Assembly (NCBI GenBank): GCA_030149365.1
Contig: JASBRP010000018.1
Location: 1-64,000, forward strand
Source of the DNA: Solimonas sp.
Lineage (GTDB): Bacteria > Pseudomonadota > Gammaproteobacteria > Nevskiales > Nevskiaceae
Length of the DNA stretch: 64,000 nt
Direction of reading: 5' to 3'
Shown: positions 28,101 to 35,648 of the stretch, one piece after another
How the letters are laid out: the number at the start of each line of letters is the position of its first letter
How positions within the stretch are numbered: the stretch's first letter is position 1
The notes under the pieces: model-generated
Told to the model about the DNA's origin: nothing
The model's input: the letters and a program-made list of their open reading frames with translations, nothing else
Databases searched by the model: none
Program-made: the position numbers and the translations under genes

Positions 28101-28818
28101 GCTGAATCCCGAAATCTTCGGCTACTGCGGCGCCGTGGCCGGCGACCCCAAGGGCTGCCGTGACGACAAGACGCTGGGCCGTCTGAACATCACCTGGACG
28201 CTGGGCTACCGCACGGACGCCAATGGCGCCCCGGTGATGTTCAACGCCTCCGGCGTGCAGGACCCCACCGGCAATCGCCTGATGTACGACGCGCTCTACG
28301 CCTTCGGCGGCCGCTCCTTCTCGATCTGGGATGCCAATGGCCAGTTGGTCTGGGATTCCGGTGATCAGTTCGAGCAGTACCTCGCCAGCGACGCCTGCCG
28401 CCTGGGCAGCGCGAAGAACATCCCCTGCAAGGACTACTTCAACAGCAACCACGAAGAAGGTGGCCCTGAATTCGTCGATAGCCGCAGCGACAACAAGGGC
28501 CCCGAGCCCGAGGGCATCGCGCTGGGCAAGATCGGCAGCAAGACCTTCGCCTTCATCGGCCTGGAGCGCATGGGCGGCGTGATGATCTACGACATCAGCA
28601 ACCCGCAGGCACCGGTGTTCGTCAACTACATCAACACGCGTGAGATCTGGAACGAGAAAGATCCCTCGGCCAACCTGGCCGCCCACGGCGACCTGGGTCC
28701 CGAAGGCCTGGTCTTCGTGCCCGCCGACAAGTCGCCCAACAATCAGCCCCTGCTGATCGTCGGCAACGAGGTCAGCGGCACCACCGCCGTGTACCAGGTG
28801 AACCTGCTGGTCCCGTAA
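25168..28818 (+). CDS. Nucleotidase/metallophosphatase - choice-of-anchor I fusion lipoprotein
   Basis: A 1216-residue exported lipoprotein: signal peptide with lipobox LSAC (Cys20). Residues 35-330 form a UshA-type 5'-nucleotidase metallophosphatase with LHINDHHSN (first metal ligands), GNHEFDKG at 132-139 and GGDSHTLL; residues about 390-620 are the 5'-nucleotidase C-terminal domain (GGVRIPLKGDVT, GDGYTTL). From about residue 630 to the end is a beta-propeller of the choice-of-anchor I family with GEPSDDYQTDPEGSI and EGDSRAW blocks. Possible role is phosphate scavenging from nucleotides or phytate-like esters. It has a strong terminator and stands alone. Confidence 0.9.
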   Translation: MKSWLRLACALSVAGSLSACSDTDDKGPEGTPRPLELTILHINDHHSNLDSKAKTLKLKNAAGTRVDVSVDFGGFPRVTKAIEELAAASPNVLKLHAGDALTGTLYFNRAGAAGEADAAMMNTVCFDAMTVGNHEFDKGDAGLKTFIDLLHAGSCKTPVISANVQFGASSPLKSTGQVLPSVVLTRDDQKIGIVGLTIAAKTKQSSSPNVDTLFEDEATAAQREIDALRKQGIDKIIVMSHIGYENDRALIPKLSGVDVVVGGDSHTLLGPDSLAEYGVGTPAGPYGAELINKDGQKTCLVQAWEYSQVVGELKVSFDARGQVTACNGKPHVLMGELSTAKAFSDADLTAFQADVGASGLLRITNPSAAAAAKLKPFKDKVDVFKAQVVAVAPTELCSRRVPGGPGSADYGRSGVDCNALGSVDLRGGDIQQIVAQAYVDIANAQYGGADISLQSGGGVRIPLKGDVTAANVIEVLPFGNMLYRLDITGAEAKSMIEDGLHTVFGGATVNTGAYPYTGGLRFDVTSTAPRGQRASNVEYFDRESKTWKALDLAKTYKLFVLSFNATGGDGYTTLRDIPAARRSDIGVLDADVFQTWIEGLPKNGAGRPVITKLSTEVYSTKSFNKPAEVTPTSVSLEPLGRFSAGQFGVSAAEIPTFDAASKRIFVVNAQKGTIDVLDGSTPGQPTSIGEIDASSITPGAEINSIASFNGLLAIAIQADDKTDPGYVAIYRASNLAKLGHVQVGALPDMLTFTPDGLTVLVANEGEPSDDYQTDPEGSISVIDVRDPTNPVARTAGFAAFNNQKAALIASGVRIFGANNPTVAKDLEPEYITVSTDSKTAWVSLQEANAFAKVDIASATVTNIIPLGYKDHGVAGKGLDASDKDGAINIKTWPGVRGLYMPDAIASYSVGGQTYIVSANEGDSRAWFSDEDAYFNGDASKGFVEEFRVKHLINKKGFDERASEGDLPPQLRQLAFGGLLNPEIFGYCGAVAGDPKGCRDDKTLGRLNITWTLGYRTDANGAPVMFNASGVQDPTGNRLMYDALYAFGGRSFSIWDANGQLVWDSGDQFEQYLASDACRLGSAKNIPCKDYFNSNHEEGGPEFVDSRSDNKGPEPEGIALGKIGSKTFAFIGLERMGGVMIYDISNPQAPVFVNYINTREIWNEKDPSANLAAHGDLGPEGLVFVPADKSPNNQPLLIVGNEVSGTTAVYQVNLLVP

Positions 28819-28845
28819 CGGACAACCTCAGCAAGCGTTGTTCTG

Positions 28846-28875
28846 GAAACCCCGCTCCGGCGGGGTTTCTTTTTT
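28846..28875 (+). terminator. Rho-independent terminator of nucleotidase gene
   Basis: GAAACCCCGC and GCGGGGTTTC form a perfect 10-bp stem with loop TCCG, followed by six T. This is a canonical intrinsic terminator 27 bases after the stop codon. Confidence 0.92.
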
Positions 28876-28945
28876 GGGGAACAGTTTGGAAAGCCTTGAA
28901 CGAGCATCCACGCCGGCGAACAACCAGCCGCGGCTCCAGGCAGTG

Positions 28946-29160
28946 CTCGGCAACTGCTCCATGCGTTGCCCTACCTCGGGCATCCATGCCCTCGAATGCA
29001 GGAGCAGTTGCTGAGGAAAGAGCGGGCATGTTCAGTCGTAATTTCCGCCGATGGTCCCGTAACCCTGTAGCCCCTCTCCCCTTGCGGGAGAGGGGTTGGG
29101 GACGAGAGCATGGATGCTCGAGGTAGGGCAACGCAGGAGCAGTTGCCGAGAGGGGGAACA
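28946..29160. repeat. Repeat cluster with 40-bp unit in both orientations
   Basis: Holds an exact copy (28946-28985) of the 40-bp unit at 2767-2806, a CCCCTCTCCCC...GGGAGAGGGG-type stem near 29074-29098, and a diverged inverted copy near 29112-29150 (one base shorter, one mismatch). The two inverted copies could fold into a long cruciform. No gene is present. Confidence 0.75.
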
Positions 29161-29176
29161 TGAAGTGATTAGCCAA

Positions 29177-29217
29177 CCGTTCGCCTTGAAGTCCTGAGCC
29201 TGTCGAAGGATCGAAGG
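29177..29217. repeat. REP-like element
   Basis: Begins CCGTTCGCC and carries CCTGAGCCTGTCGAAGG, the same core as the 22351-22375 element but with a 9-base insert. Third copy of the family in this window. Confidence 0.65.
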
Positions 29218-29804
29218 GTGACCGTCTTCAGGTAACCCAACCCAGAAGAAATACGGAACTCCGTTATGAGTTCCCCCCGAGAGCGCGCAAACTATTCCGA
29301 TCGAGCCAGGCTCCACGTTGGAATCCCAACGACCGAAGCCGCCGCAAACCGGGAACGATCTTATCCACCCGGCTCCTGCCGCCCGCTCCCTAACCTCCCT
29401 GCAGTAGAACGATTGCCGGGCTAACCCAGTAGGGCTCTGCTAGCGCATCCGCGAACGAGTTCCGGGTCACACCTGCTGTCGGTGCTCATTAACAACACGG
29501 TATTGCTGCCCGCCGGGTCCCTCCACCAGGGGAGCCCGCGCAGCGCAACGGGCGTGCCTGGACGAGGCGCCCGCGGAGACAACGGCTGGCCGCAAGGCCA
29601 GGTCTGGCACGTGGCGCGCGCCATCTCTCCGGAGACGGCCCGGCGGAGCAGGTTTTTCAGAAAGTAGGACGGGACCAGCAGTAGGCGCTTTAGGCTAAGC
29701 GCAGCGCATCCCGCCTTTTGTCACGGAAGCTGGATGCGCAACACCAAGCTTATGGAGCGTAAGTTTCTCCTTGCGCCAGGTTTTCGGATTAATTTACTCC
29801 GATC
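29218..29804. other. Unassigned intergenic stretch before IS
   Basis: 587 bp with no gene I can support; the small open frames are unlike any family. It has a GNRA-capped hairpin CTGGCC-GCAA-GGCCAG (near 29588-29603), a TCTCCGGAGA palindrome, a CGGG...CCCG stem around a CCACC loop near 29515-29540, and a GCGCTTTAGGCTAAGCGC hairpin near 29686-29703. It may be a decayed mobile element or an unknown structured RNA. Left flank of the IS target duplication ends at 29804. Confidence 0.35.
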
Positions 29805-29824
29805 CTGAGCTTTCCCCTCATATT
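29805..29824 (+). repeat. Left terminal inverted repeat of IS
   Basis: CTGAGCTTTCCCCTCATATT, a perfect inverted match to the right end at 30966-30985. Confidence 0.92.
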
Positions 29825-29833
29825 TTCAGCTGA

Positions 29834-30972
29834 GAGCCCTTTCTCTTCAGCGAGTTAGAGATCGGAGCCGCGCTGCAAGGCGGCCGGCTAACCCTGTCGG
29901 GCCTGGGCCGTAGCCTGGATGCCCGATGTGCCGTGCGCCATCGCATCAAGCGGGTTGATCGACTGCTGGGTAATTCACATCTGCATCAGGATCGCCTGCA
30001 GTTCTATCGCTGCCTGTGCCAGCTACTGCTCGCGGGCCGGCCCGAGCCGATCCTGATTGTGGACTGGTCCGACCTGCATCCTGATCGTAGCTTGCAGGTG
30101 CTGAGAGCCTCGGCCTGGGTACATGGCTTTGCTCTGACGGTCTACGAGGAAGTACACCCACTCAAGAGCCAGAATTCCCCTCGGGTCCATCGGGAGTTTC
30201 TGCTGACCTTGCGCATGCTACTGCCGGAGGGTTGCCACCCGGTGATCGTGGCCGATGCCGGCTTTCGCTCCACTTGGTTTGAGCAGTTGGATGACATGGG
30301 ATGGCACTGGGTGGGCCGCATTCGCGGCCGCACCTTGATCGAGACCGCGCCCGACTCCTGGATTCGCTGCACAAAGCTGGGAGAGCGGGCGACGGGTAAA
30401 CCCAAGGCCTTGGGAGTGCATCTTGTGGTGCGTGCTCGCCCCGTCATTTGTGGGCTGTATCTCTACGCAAGCGTGCTCTGGGCAGGCGTCGCAAGACGCT
30501 GCGGGGCCAACGCGCGACCTGTAAGCACAGCCTGGTTTGCGCGACCCGCGAGCGGGAGCCTTGGCTGTTGGCCGCGTCACTGTCATTGGCAGATCGCAAG
30601 GCGCTGGAGATCGTGAATGTCTACCGCTTGCGGATGCGCATCGAGCACGGCTTCCGAACGCTCAAGTCGCATCAGTTTGGCTTTGCTTTGGAGGACTCCC
30701 AGAGCCGCGGGCCCGAGCGTATCGGGGTGCTGCTGCTAGTGCAGGCACTGGCATTGCTGCTGGCGTGGATTGCGGGCTGGGCCGCTCAACGCACCGGGCT
30801 GCATCATCAACTCAAGTCCAACGCTGATCGCAAGCACACCAGCATGTCGATCATCACGCTGGGTTGCCATGCGCTGGCAATGCTGCAACTCCATCTATCC
30901 GATCATGATGTCGTCAGCGCCGTGCGGGCAGGATCACCGCTTGCGCTTAACCATCATGGGGCGGGAATATGA
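29834..30972 (+). pseudogene. IS10-like transposase, frameshifted and lacking N-terminus
   Basis: The frame opens at 29834 without a start codon (first GTG at 29933) and reads RHRIKRVDRLLGNSHLHQDRL, IVDWSDLHPDRS (first Asp) and VADAGFRSTWFEQLDDMGWHW (second Asp), clearly IS10-like. A one-base loss near 30466, at CTC-TAC-GC-AAG, moves the rest to another frame with RKRALGRRRKTLRG, then the signature YRLRMRIEHGFRTLK (Y-2-R-3-E-6-K, third catalytic Glu). About 25-30 N-terminal residues are missing compared with IS10. The catalytic DDE residues survive but the protein cannot be made in one frame. Confidence 0.9.
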
Positions 30973-30985
30973 GGGGAAAGCTCAG
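30966..30985 (-). repeat. Right terminal inverted repeat of IS
   Basis: AATATGAGGGGAAAGCTCAG, exact reverse complement of the left end. The transposase stop codon (30970-30972) lies within it. Confidence 0.92.
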
Positions 30986-31008
30986 ACTCCGACCCCTTTT
31001 CCGCTCTG

Positions 31009-31034
31009 AAAAGTCCCCTCCGGCGAGGCTTTTT
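31009..31034. terminator. Possible bidirectional terminator
   Basis: CCTC-CGGC-GAGG is extended by AAAAG and CTTTT with a TCC bulge, giving T-runs on both strands. It would end the leftward DUF805 transcript. The short, bulged stem makes this uncertain. Confidence 0.45.
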
Positions 31035-31048
31035 ACCGCATGAGACCC

Positions 31049-31402
31049 TCAGATCCCCTTCGGATTCGGCCCGAAGCGGTTTTCGCCCTGCGTACCCTCC
31101 AATGCGGCGAGCACCAGCAGCACGATGGTTCCTATTACCGGAATAAAAGCAATCAGCACCCACCAGCCACTGCGATCGGTATCGTGCAGGCGGCGCGCGC
31201 TCACCGCCAACGAGGGGACTGCCATCGCCAGTGTAAAGATTATGGTGGGCAAGGCCATCCAAGACACACCCAATCTCAAGTCCAGAATCGTCACGCCGAT
31301 AGAGATCAGGAAGTAGAACAGCAGGAAGTACCAGTACTCCGCACGCTGCGCGCGGCCGGAAAAAACCGCGTACTTCTGTAGCGCCACCATGAACCAATTC
31401 AT
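31049..31402 (-). CDS. DUF805 membrane protein
   Basis: A 117-residue inner-membrane protein of the DUF805 family: SGRAQRAEYWYFLLFY at the N-terminus (usual GRxxRxxYW), ARRLHDTDRSGWW in the middle and a final hydrophobic segment then GENRFGPNP. Three to four helices. Its function is unknown. ATG at 31402 has GGAG 8 bases upstream. Single gene beside a decayed IS. Confidence 0.92.
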   Translation of the reverse strand: MNWFMVALQKYAVFSGRAQRAEYWYFLLFYFLISIGVTILDLRLGVSWMALPTIIFTLAMAVPSLAVSARRLHDTDRSGWWVLIAFIPVIGTIVLLVLAALEGTQGENRFGPNPKGI

Positions 31403-31503
31403 GAGAACTCCAGACCACGGACCAACATTCTGTATTTTGATGTGCGAGCAATGGGCCTACCCATACCAAGCCCGGGTTATCTGCAACGCAACCCTGCCAC
31501 TAC

Positions 31504-32535
31504 TCACCACCGCGTCGGCTTCGGATTCCGCTCTGCCGAATCCTTCTGGTGCCAATACGGATAGATCGGCTCTACCTGGCTCGCCGCCTCCAGCTTCGCC
31601 ACCTGCTCGGCCGTCAGCTTCCACTCCAGCGCGCCGAGGTTCTGCTTGAGCTGCTCTTCGTCGCGCGCGCCGATCACCAGGTTGCAGACGGTGGGCCGCT
31701 GCAGCAGCCAGTTGAGCGCCACCTGCGGTACCGACTTGCCGGTCTCCTTCGCTACTTCATCGATCGCGTCCACCACCGTGTACAGGTAGTCCTCGTTCAC
31801 CGGCGGGCCGCCGGCTGCGCCGCCTTGGGCGATGCGCCCGGCGCTCGCAGCCTGGCCGCGGCGGATCTTGCCGGTGAGGCGGCCCCAGCCCAGTGGGCTC
31901 CAGACCATGGTGCCGAGGCCCTGCTCCAGGGCGAGTGGCATCAGCTCCCATTCGTACTCGCGGCCGATCAGCGAGTAGTAGCCCTGGTAGGCCACGTAGC
32001 GGCCCAGGCCGTAGCGCTCGGAGGTGGCCAGCGCCTTCATCACGTGCCAGCCGGAGAAATTGGAGCAACCGATGTAGCGGATCTTGCCGGCACGCACCAG
32101 ATCGTCCAGCGTGCCCAGCACTTCCTCGGCCGGCGTCAGCGCGTCGTAGCCATGCAGGAAGTACAGATCGATATAATCCGTGCCCAGGCGCTTGAGGCTG
32201 GCCTCGCAGGCGCGGATCAGGTGATGCCGCGAGGAGCCCTTGTCGTTGGGGCCCGCGCCTACCGGGAAGGTACCCTTGGTGGAGATCAGCAGTTCGTCGC
32301 GCCGGCCGCGGATCGCCTGGCCCAGGATTTCCTCGGAGGCGCCGGCGGAATACACGTCGGCGGTGTCGAAGAAATTGAGCCCCGCGTCGAGGCTGACGTC
32401 CACCAGCCGCGTCGCGTCCTTCACGTCGGTGGTGCCCCACTTGCTGAACATCTCGCCCTTGCCGCCGAAGGTACCGGTGCCGAGGCTGAGGACGGGGACC
32501 TTGAGGCCGGAACGGCCGAGCTGCCTGTATTCCAT
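31504..32535 (-). CDS. Aldo/keto reductase
   Basis: A 343-residue NADPH-dependent aldo/keto reductase (TIM barrel). The catalytic tetrad is visible in DTADVYSAGASEEILG (Asp and Tyr), LISTKGTF (Lys) and YFLHGYD (His), with the NADPH phosphate loop in IGARDEEQLKQNL. It reduces carbonyls; the subgroup is YhdN/Tas-like, with unknown substrate. Start ATG 32535 has AGGAG upstream. It is divergent from the dienelactone hydrolase gene with 102 bp between, but I see no shared operator. Confidence 0.92.
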   Translation of the reverse strand: MEYRQLGRSGLKVPVLSLGTGTFGGKGEMFSKWGTTDVKDATRLVDVSLDAGLNFFDTADVYSAGASEEILGQAIRGRRDELLISTKGTFPVGAGPNDKGSSRHHLIRACEASLKRLGTDYIDLYFLHGYDALTPAEEVLGTLDDLVRAGKIRYIGCSNFSGWHVMKALATSERYGLGRYVAYQGYYSLIGREYEWELMPLALEQGLGTMVWSPLGWGRLTGKIRRGQAASAGRIAQGGAAGGPPVNEDYLYTVVDAIDEVAKETGKSVPQVALNWLLQRPTVCNLVIGARDEEQLKQNLGALEWKLTAEQVAKLEAASQVEPIYPYWHQKDSAERNPKPTRW

Positions 32536-32637
32536 CGTGAACTCCTGTCGGGGGGATTTTTTTTCTTCGGCTGTGACTTTACCGCGCCACGGCGACCGGC
32601 ATATGGTCGCGCACCCCCACCGGATCGAGGAACGCAC

Positions 32638-33531
32638 ATGGACCTGGATGAATACGGACTCAAGCCCCTGGACTTCAGCGGCGAGACGGTCGCACCGCCG
32701 GCCAACGGCTTCACCCGCCGCGGCTTCCTCGTCACCACGCTCGCCAGCGGCTTCGCGCTGGCCAGTAGCCCGGTGCTGGCGCAAGCCATCAAGACCGATT
32801 CCAAGGGCCTGGTCGCCGGCGCCGTGGAGATCGCGGTGGCGGACGGCAAGATCCCGGCCTACCGCGCACGCCCGGCCAAGAAGGGACATTACCCGGTAGT
32901 GCTGGTGATCCAGGAAATCTTCGGCGTGCACGAGCACATCCAGGACGTCTGCCGCCGCTTCGCCAAGCTCGGCTACTGCGCCGTGGCGCCGGAGATGTTC
33001 GCGCGCCAGGGCGATGTCTCGCAGATGACCGACATCGGCCAGATCCTGCAGCAGGTGGTCTCCAAGGTGCCGGACGCGCAGGTGATGAGCGACCTCGACG
33101 CCACCGTCGCCTGGGCCGGCAAGTCCGAGGGTGCCGATACCGCGCGCGTCGGCATCGTCGGCTTCTGCTGGGGCGGCCGCGCCACCTGGCTGTATGCCGC
33201 GCACAACCCGAAGGTGAAGGCCGGCGTCGCCTACTACGGCCTGCTCAGCGGCATGAAGTCCGACATCAAGCCGCAGGACCCGCTGGACATCGCCACCACG
33301 CTCAAGGTGCCGGTGCTGGGCCTCTACGCCGCCGGCGATGCCTACATCCCGCTGCCGCAGGTGGACCAGATGCAGAAGGACCTGGTGAAGTCCGGCAGCG
33401 GTTCCAAGATCATCGTCTTTCCCGGCGTGGACCACGGCTTCCATGCCGACTACCGGCCCACCTACGACGCCACCGCCGCGCAGTACGCCTGGAAGCTGAC
33501 GCGCGACTGGTTCAAGGAGCACGGCGCCTGA
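32638..33531 (+). CDS. Dienelactone hydrolase family protein, Tat-type signal
   Basis: A 297-residue alpha/beta hydrolase. The N-terminus has a twin-arginine-like signal (TRRGFLVTTLASGFALASSPVLAQA near residues 26-50). The dienelactone hydrolase triad is Cys in GFCWGG, Asp in AAGDAYIP and His in DHGFHADY; VIQEIFGVHEHI is the usual first block. Such enzymes open dienelactones or other cyclic esters, which would suit downstream of a Baeyer-Villiger reaction, though no direct link is shown. GAGGAA precedes the ATG. Followed 26 bp later by the EamA transporter frame. Confidence 0.88.
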   Translation: MDLDEYGLKPLDFSGETVAPPANGFTRRGFLVTTLASGFALASSPVLAQAIKTDSKGLVAGAVEIAVADGKIPAYRARPAKKGHYPVVLVIQEIFGVHEHIQDVCRRFAKLGYCAVAPEMFARQGDVSQMTDIGQILQQVVSKVPDAQVMSDLDATVAWAGKSEGADTARVGIVGFCWGGRATWLYAAHNPKVKAGVAYYGLLSGMKSDIKPQDPLDIATTLKVPVLGLYAAGDAYIPLPQVDQMQKDLVKSGSGSKIIVFPGVDHGFHADYRPTYDATAAQYAWKLTRDWFKEHGA

Positions 33532-33557
33532 GCACCAGCGAAGACGCCCAGCGCCGC

Positions 33558-34442
33558 GTCTGGCTCGCCGGGCTGGCGCTGGCCGTCGCCGGCGCGGTGT
33601 TCTTCTCGGCAAAGGCGGTCATCGCCAAGCTGCTCTACCGCGAGGGCATCGACGCGGTCACGCTGATCGCGCTGCGCATGCTGCTGTCGCTGCCGGTGTT
33701 CCTGGCGGTGGCGGCCTGGACCTGGCGGCGCCAGCCGCGCCTGGACGCGCGCGACCTCGGCCGCATCGCACTGCTCGGCCTGCTGGGCTACTACCTGTCG
33801 AGCATGCTCGACTTCCTCGGCTTGCAATACGTCAGCGCTGGCCTGGAGCGGCTGATCCTGTTCCTGACACCGAGCTTCGTGCTGTTGATCGGCCTGTTCG
33901 TGCTGGGGCGCAGCGTCACCCGGCGGCAATGGTGGTCGCTGGGCTTCGCCTATGCCGGCATCGTGCTGGTGTTCTGGCACGACGTGAACCTCGGCGGCCC
34001 GCAGGTCGCCCTGGGCAGCGCCCTGGTGGCGGGCGCCGCCATCTCCTACGCCATCTACCTGCTGCTGTCCGGCGAGCTGATCGCGCGCGTCGGTTCGCTG
34101 CGCCTGGTGGCGCTGGCCATGACCGTCTCCACCGCCGCCTGCCTGCTGCAGTACGCCCTGCTGCGCCCCCTGCCCGGCCTGTTCGAGCAGAGCCTGCCGG
34201 TGTGGCGCCTGTCGCTGCTCAACGCCAGTCTCTGCACCGTGCTGCCGGTGTTCCTGACCATGATCAGCGTCGGCCGCATCGGCGCCGGCCCCTCGGCCCA
34301 GGCCGGCATGATCGGCCCGGTTTCCACGCTGTTCCTGGCCTGGTGGCTGCTGGGCGAGCCCATCACCGCCCTGCAGCTGGCCGGCACCGGCCTGGTCATG
34401 ACCGGCATGCTGCTGCTGTCCCTGCGCCAGGCCCGGCGGTAG
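33558..34442 (+). CDS. EamA/DMT family transporter
   Basis: A 294-residue, ten-helix drug/metabolite transporter with two EamA repeats; the second begins VALGSALVAGAAISYAIYLLLSGE, and conserved WWLLGEPITALQLAGTGLVMTGM closes the protein. The start is uncertain: GTG 33558 keeps all of the first helix, GTG 33597 would cut it, and no good ribosome site is visible, so coupling to the upstream gene is likely. It may export a small metabolite. Substrate unknown. Confidence 0.82.
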   Translation, partial: VWLAGLALAVAGAVFFSAKAVIAKLLYREGIDAVTLIALRMLLSLPVFLAVAAWTWRRQPRLDARDLGRIALLGLLGYYLSSMLDFLGLQYVSAGLERLILFLTPSFVLLIGLFVLGRSVTRRQWWSLGFAYAGIVLVFWHDVNLGGPQVALGSALVAGAAISYAIYLLLSGELIARVGSLRLVALAMTVSTAACLLQYALLRPLPGLFEQSLPVWRLSLLNASLCTVLPVFLTMISVGRIGAGPSAQAGMIGPVSTLFLAWWLLGEPITALQLAGTGLVMTGMLLLSLRQARR

Positions 34443-34523
34443 AAATCCCACTACGCCGAGCGGACGAATGCTGCGCCGCAGCATTGCGGCAGAATGGCGG
34501 CTCGGTTCAGCGGCGGGTGCGAC

Positions 34524-35450
34524 ATGGCGAAGTGGACAGCGAAGGACATCCCGGCCCTGGCCGGCAAGCGCGCCGTGATCACCGGCGCCAACAGCGGCCT
34601 GGGCCTGGAGACGGCCGCGGAGTTGGCCCGTGCCGGCGCCGACGTGGTGATGGCCTGCCGCGACCCCTCGCGCGCCAGCGCCGCGGTGGCCGAGGTGCAG
34701 CGCCGCGCCCCTGGCAGCCGCGTCGAGGCCATGGCCCTGGACCTGGCGGACCTGTCGTCCATCCGTGCCTTTGCCGAGGGCTACAAGGGGCGCTACGCCT
34801 CGCTGGACCTGCTGTGCAACAACGCCGGCGTCATGCACCTGCCGCTGCAGAAGACCCGCGACGGCTTCGAGATGCAGCTCGGCACCAATCACCTCGGCCA
34901 CTTTGCGCTGACAGGGCAGTTGCTGGACGCCCTGCAGGCCGCACCGGCCGCCCGCATCGTCACCGTGGCCAGCGTCGCCCACCGCGCCACCAAGGGCATC
35001 GACCTCGATGACCTCAACTGGGAGCGCCGCGCCTACAGCCCGGCCGACGCCTACGGCAAGAGCAAGCTCGCCAACCTGATGTTCCACTTCGAGCTGCAGC
35101 GGCGCCTGGAGAGGGCCGGCGGCCCGCTGATCGCCGTGGCCGCCCACCCGGGCTACTCCGCCACCAACATCGGCTTCGGCCTCAAGGACAAGACGCCGCT
35201 GTGGAAGCGCTGGGCCATGAACCTGGGCAACAGCCTGTTCGCGCAGTCCGCCGCACAGGGCTCGCTGCCCACGCTGTACGCCGCCACCGTGGCGGACATC
35301 GCCAGCGGCGACTACATCGGCCCCGACGGCTTCATCGAGTTCATGGGGAACCCCAAGCGTGTCGGCTGCCGCCCCGAGGCGCGCGACCCGGCGCTGGGCA
35401 CCCGCCTCTGGCAGATTTCCGAGCAGCTCACCGGCCTGCGCTATCTCTAG
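34524..35450 (+). CDS. SDR family oxidoreductase (retinol/protochlorophyllide-type)
   Basis: A 308-residue SDR with TGANSGLGLE near residue 17, NNAGVMHLP near 90, the NHLGHFALT stretch and catalytic YGKSK near 178. The pattern is that of the extended retinol-dehydrogenase-like group common in lipid metabolism. Start ATG 34524 (MAKWTAKD) after a GCGGGTG site. Directly after the EamA gene, but the 81-bp gap and a small inverted repeat (AATGCTGC-GCC-GCAGCATT) suggest its own promoter. Its TAG stop lies inside a hairpin. Confidence 0.9.
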   Translation: MAKWTAKDIPALAGKRAVITGANSGLGLETAAELARAGADVVMACRDPSRASAAVAEVQRRAPGSRVEAMALDLADLSSIRAFAEGYKGRYASLDLLCNNAGVMHLPLQKTRDGFEMQLGTNHLGHFALTGQLLDALQAAPAARIVTVASVAHRATKGIDLDDLNWERRAYSPADAYGKSKLANLMFHFELQRRLERAGGPLIAVAAHPGYSATNIGFGLKDKTPLWKRWAMNLGNSLFAQSAAQGSLPTLYAATVADIASGDYIGPDGFIEFMGNPKRVGCRPEARDPALGTRLWQISEQLTGLRYL

Positions 35451-35504
35451 GGTCTGTCATTGATTCCCCGGTCCCTGCGACGGGGCATTGATGACAGACC
35501 CTAG
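35447..35504. repeat. Inverted repeat overlapping the SDR stop codon
   Basis: CTAGGGTCTGTCAT (35447-35460) and its reverse complement at 35491-35504 are perfect 14-bp arms, with GGGG/CCCC pairing in the loop. The left arm includes the SDR stop codon. May act as a transcription end or repeat. Confidence 0.7.
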
Positions 35505-35506
35505 CC

Positions 35507-35539
35507 GTAGGGTGGGCAAACGTCTTTTCGTTTGCCCAC
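35507..35539. repeat. GTAGG-headed hairpin repeat
   Basis: GTGGGCAAACG (35512-35522) and CGTTTGCCCAC (35529-35539) pair perfectly with loop TCTTTT, preceded by CGTAGG. Resembles a common proteobacterial intergenic repeat. Confidence 0.75.
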
Positions 35540-35648
35540 GCGAGCGCCTGATGCATCCCTGCAAATCCCCCGCAACGTGACGCAGTAGTCTTGTGCCCTT
35601 CCCCGGGCCGCGCTCCAATCATCGGGTCCGCCCGCGCCTGGAGTGCCC

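Larger units (their letters stand above)
29805..30985. mobile_element. Decayed IS4-family (IS10-group) insertion sequence
   Basis: A 1181-bp element bounded by perfect 20-bp terminal inverted repeats. Flanking 9-mers ACTCCGATC (29796-29804) and ACTCCGACC (30986-30994) form a 9-bp target duplication with one mismatch, the duplication size usual for the IS10 group. The transposase inside is broken. The element is shorter than IS10 (1329 bp), mainly at the left side. The mismatch and frameshift indicate an old insertion. Confidence 0.9.

Noticed and set aside
25450-28686. Long open frame on the minus strand opposite the nucleotidase gene
   Set aside because: It is a GC-rich antisense shadow with no domain, rich in Val/Ala/Gly/His, while the plus strand has clear lipobox, metal and propeller motifs.
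29421-29667. Small frames on both strands in the gap before the IS
   Set aside because: Short, overlapping on opposite strands, no ribosome site or family match; kept only as an unassigned region.
29430-29700. Group II intron, RNase P, 6S or SRP RNA
   Set aside because: Conserved core bases of each class (for example GGAAGGAAGCAGCC of SRP RNA) are absent.
31549-33531. 660-codon plus-strand frame over the aldo/keto reductase
   Set aside because: Only the segment from 32638 encodes a protein (dienelactone hydrolase); the first part is antisense to the reductase.
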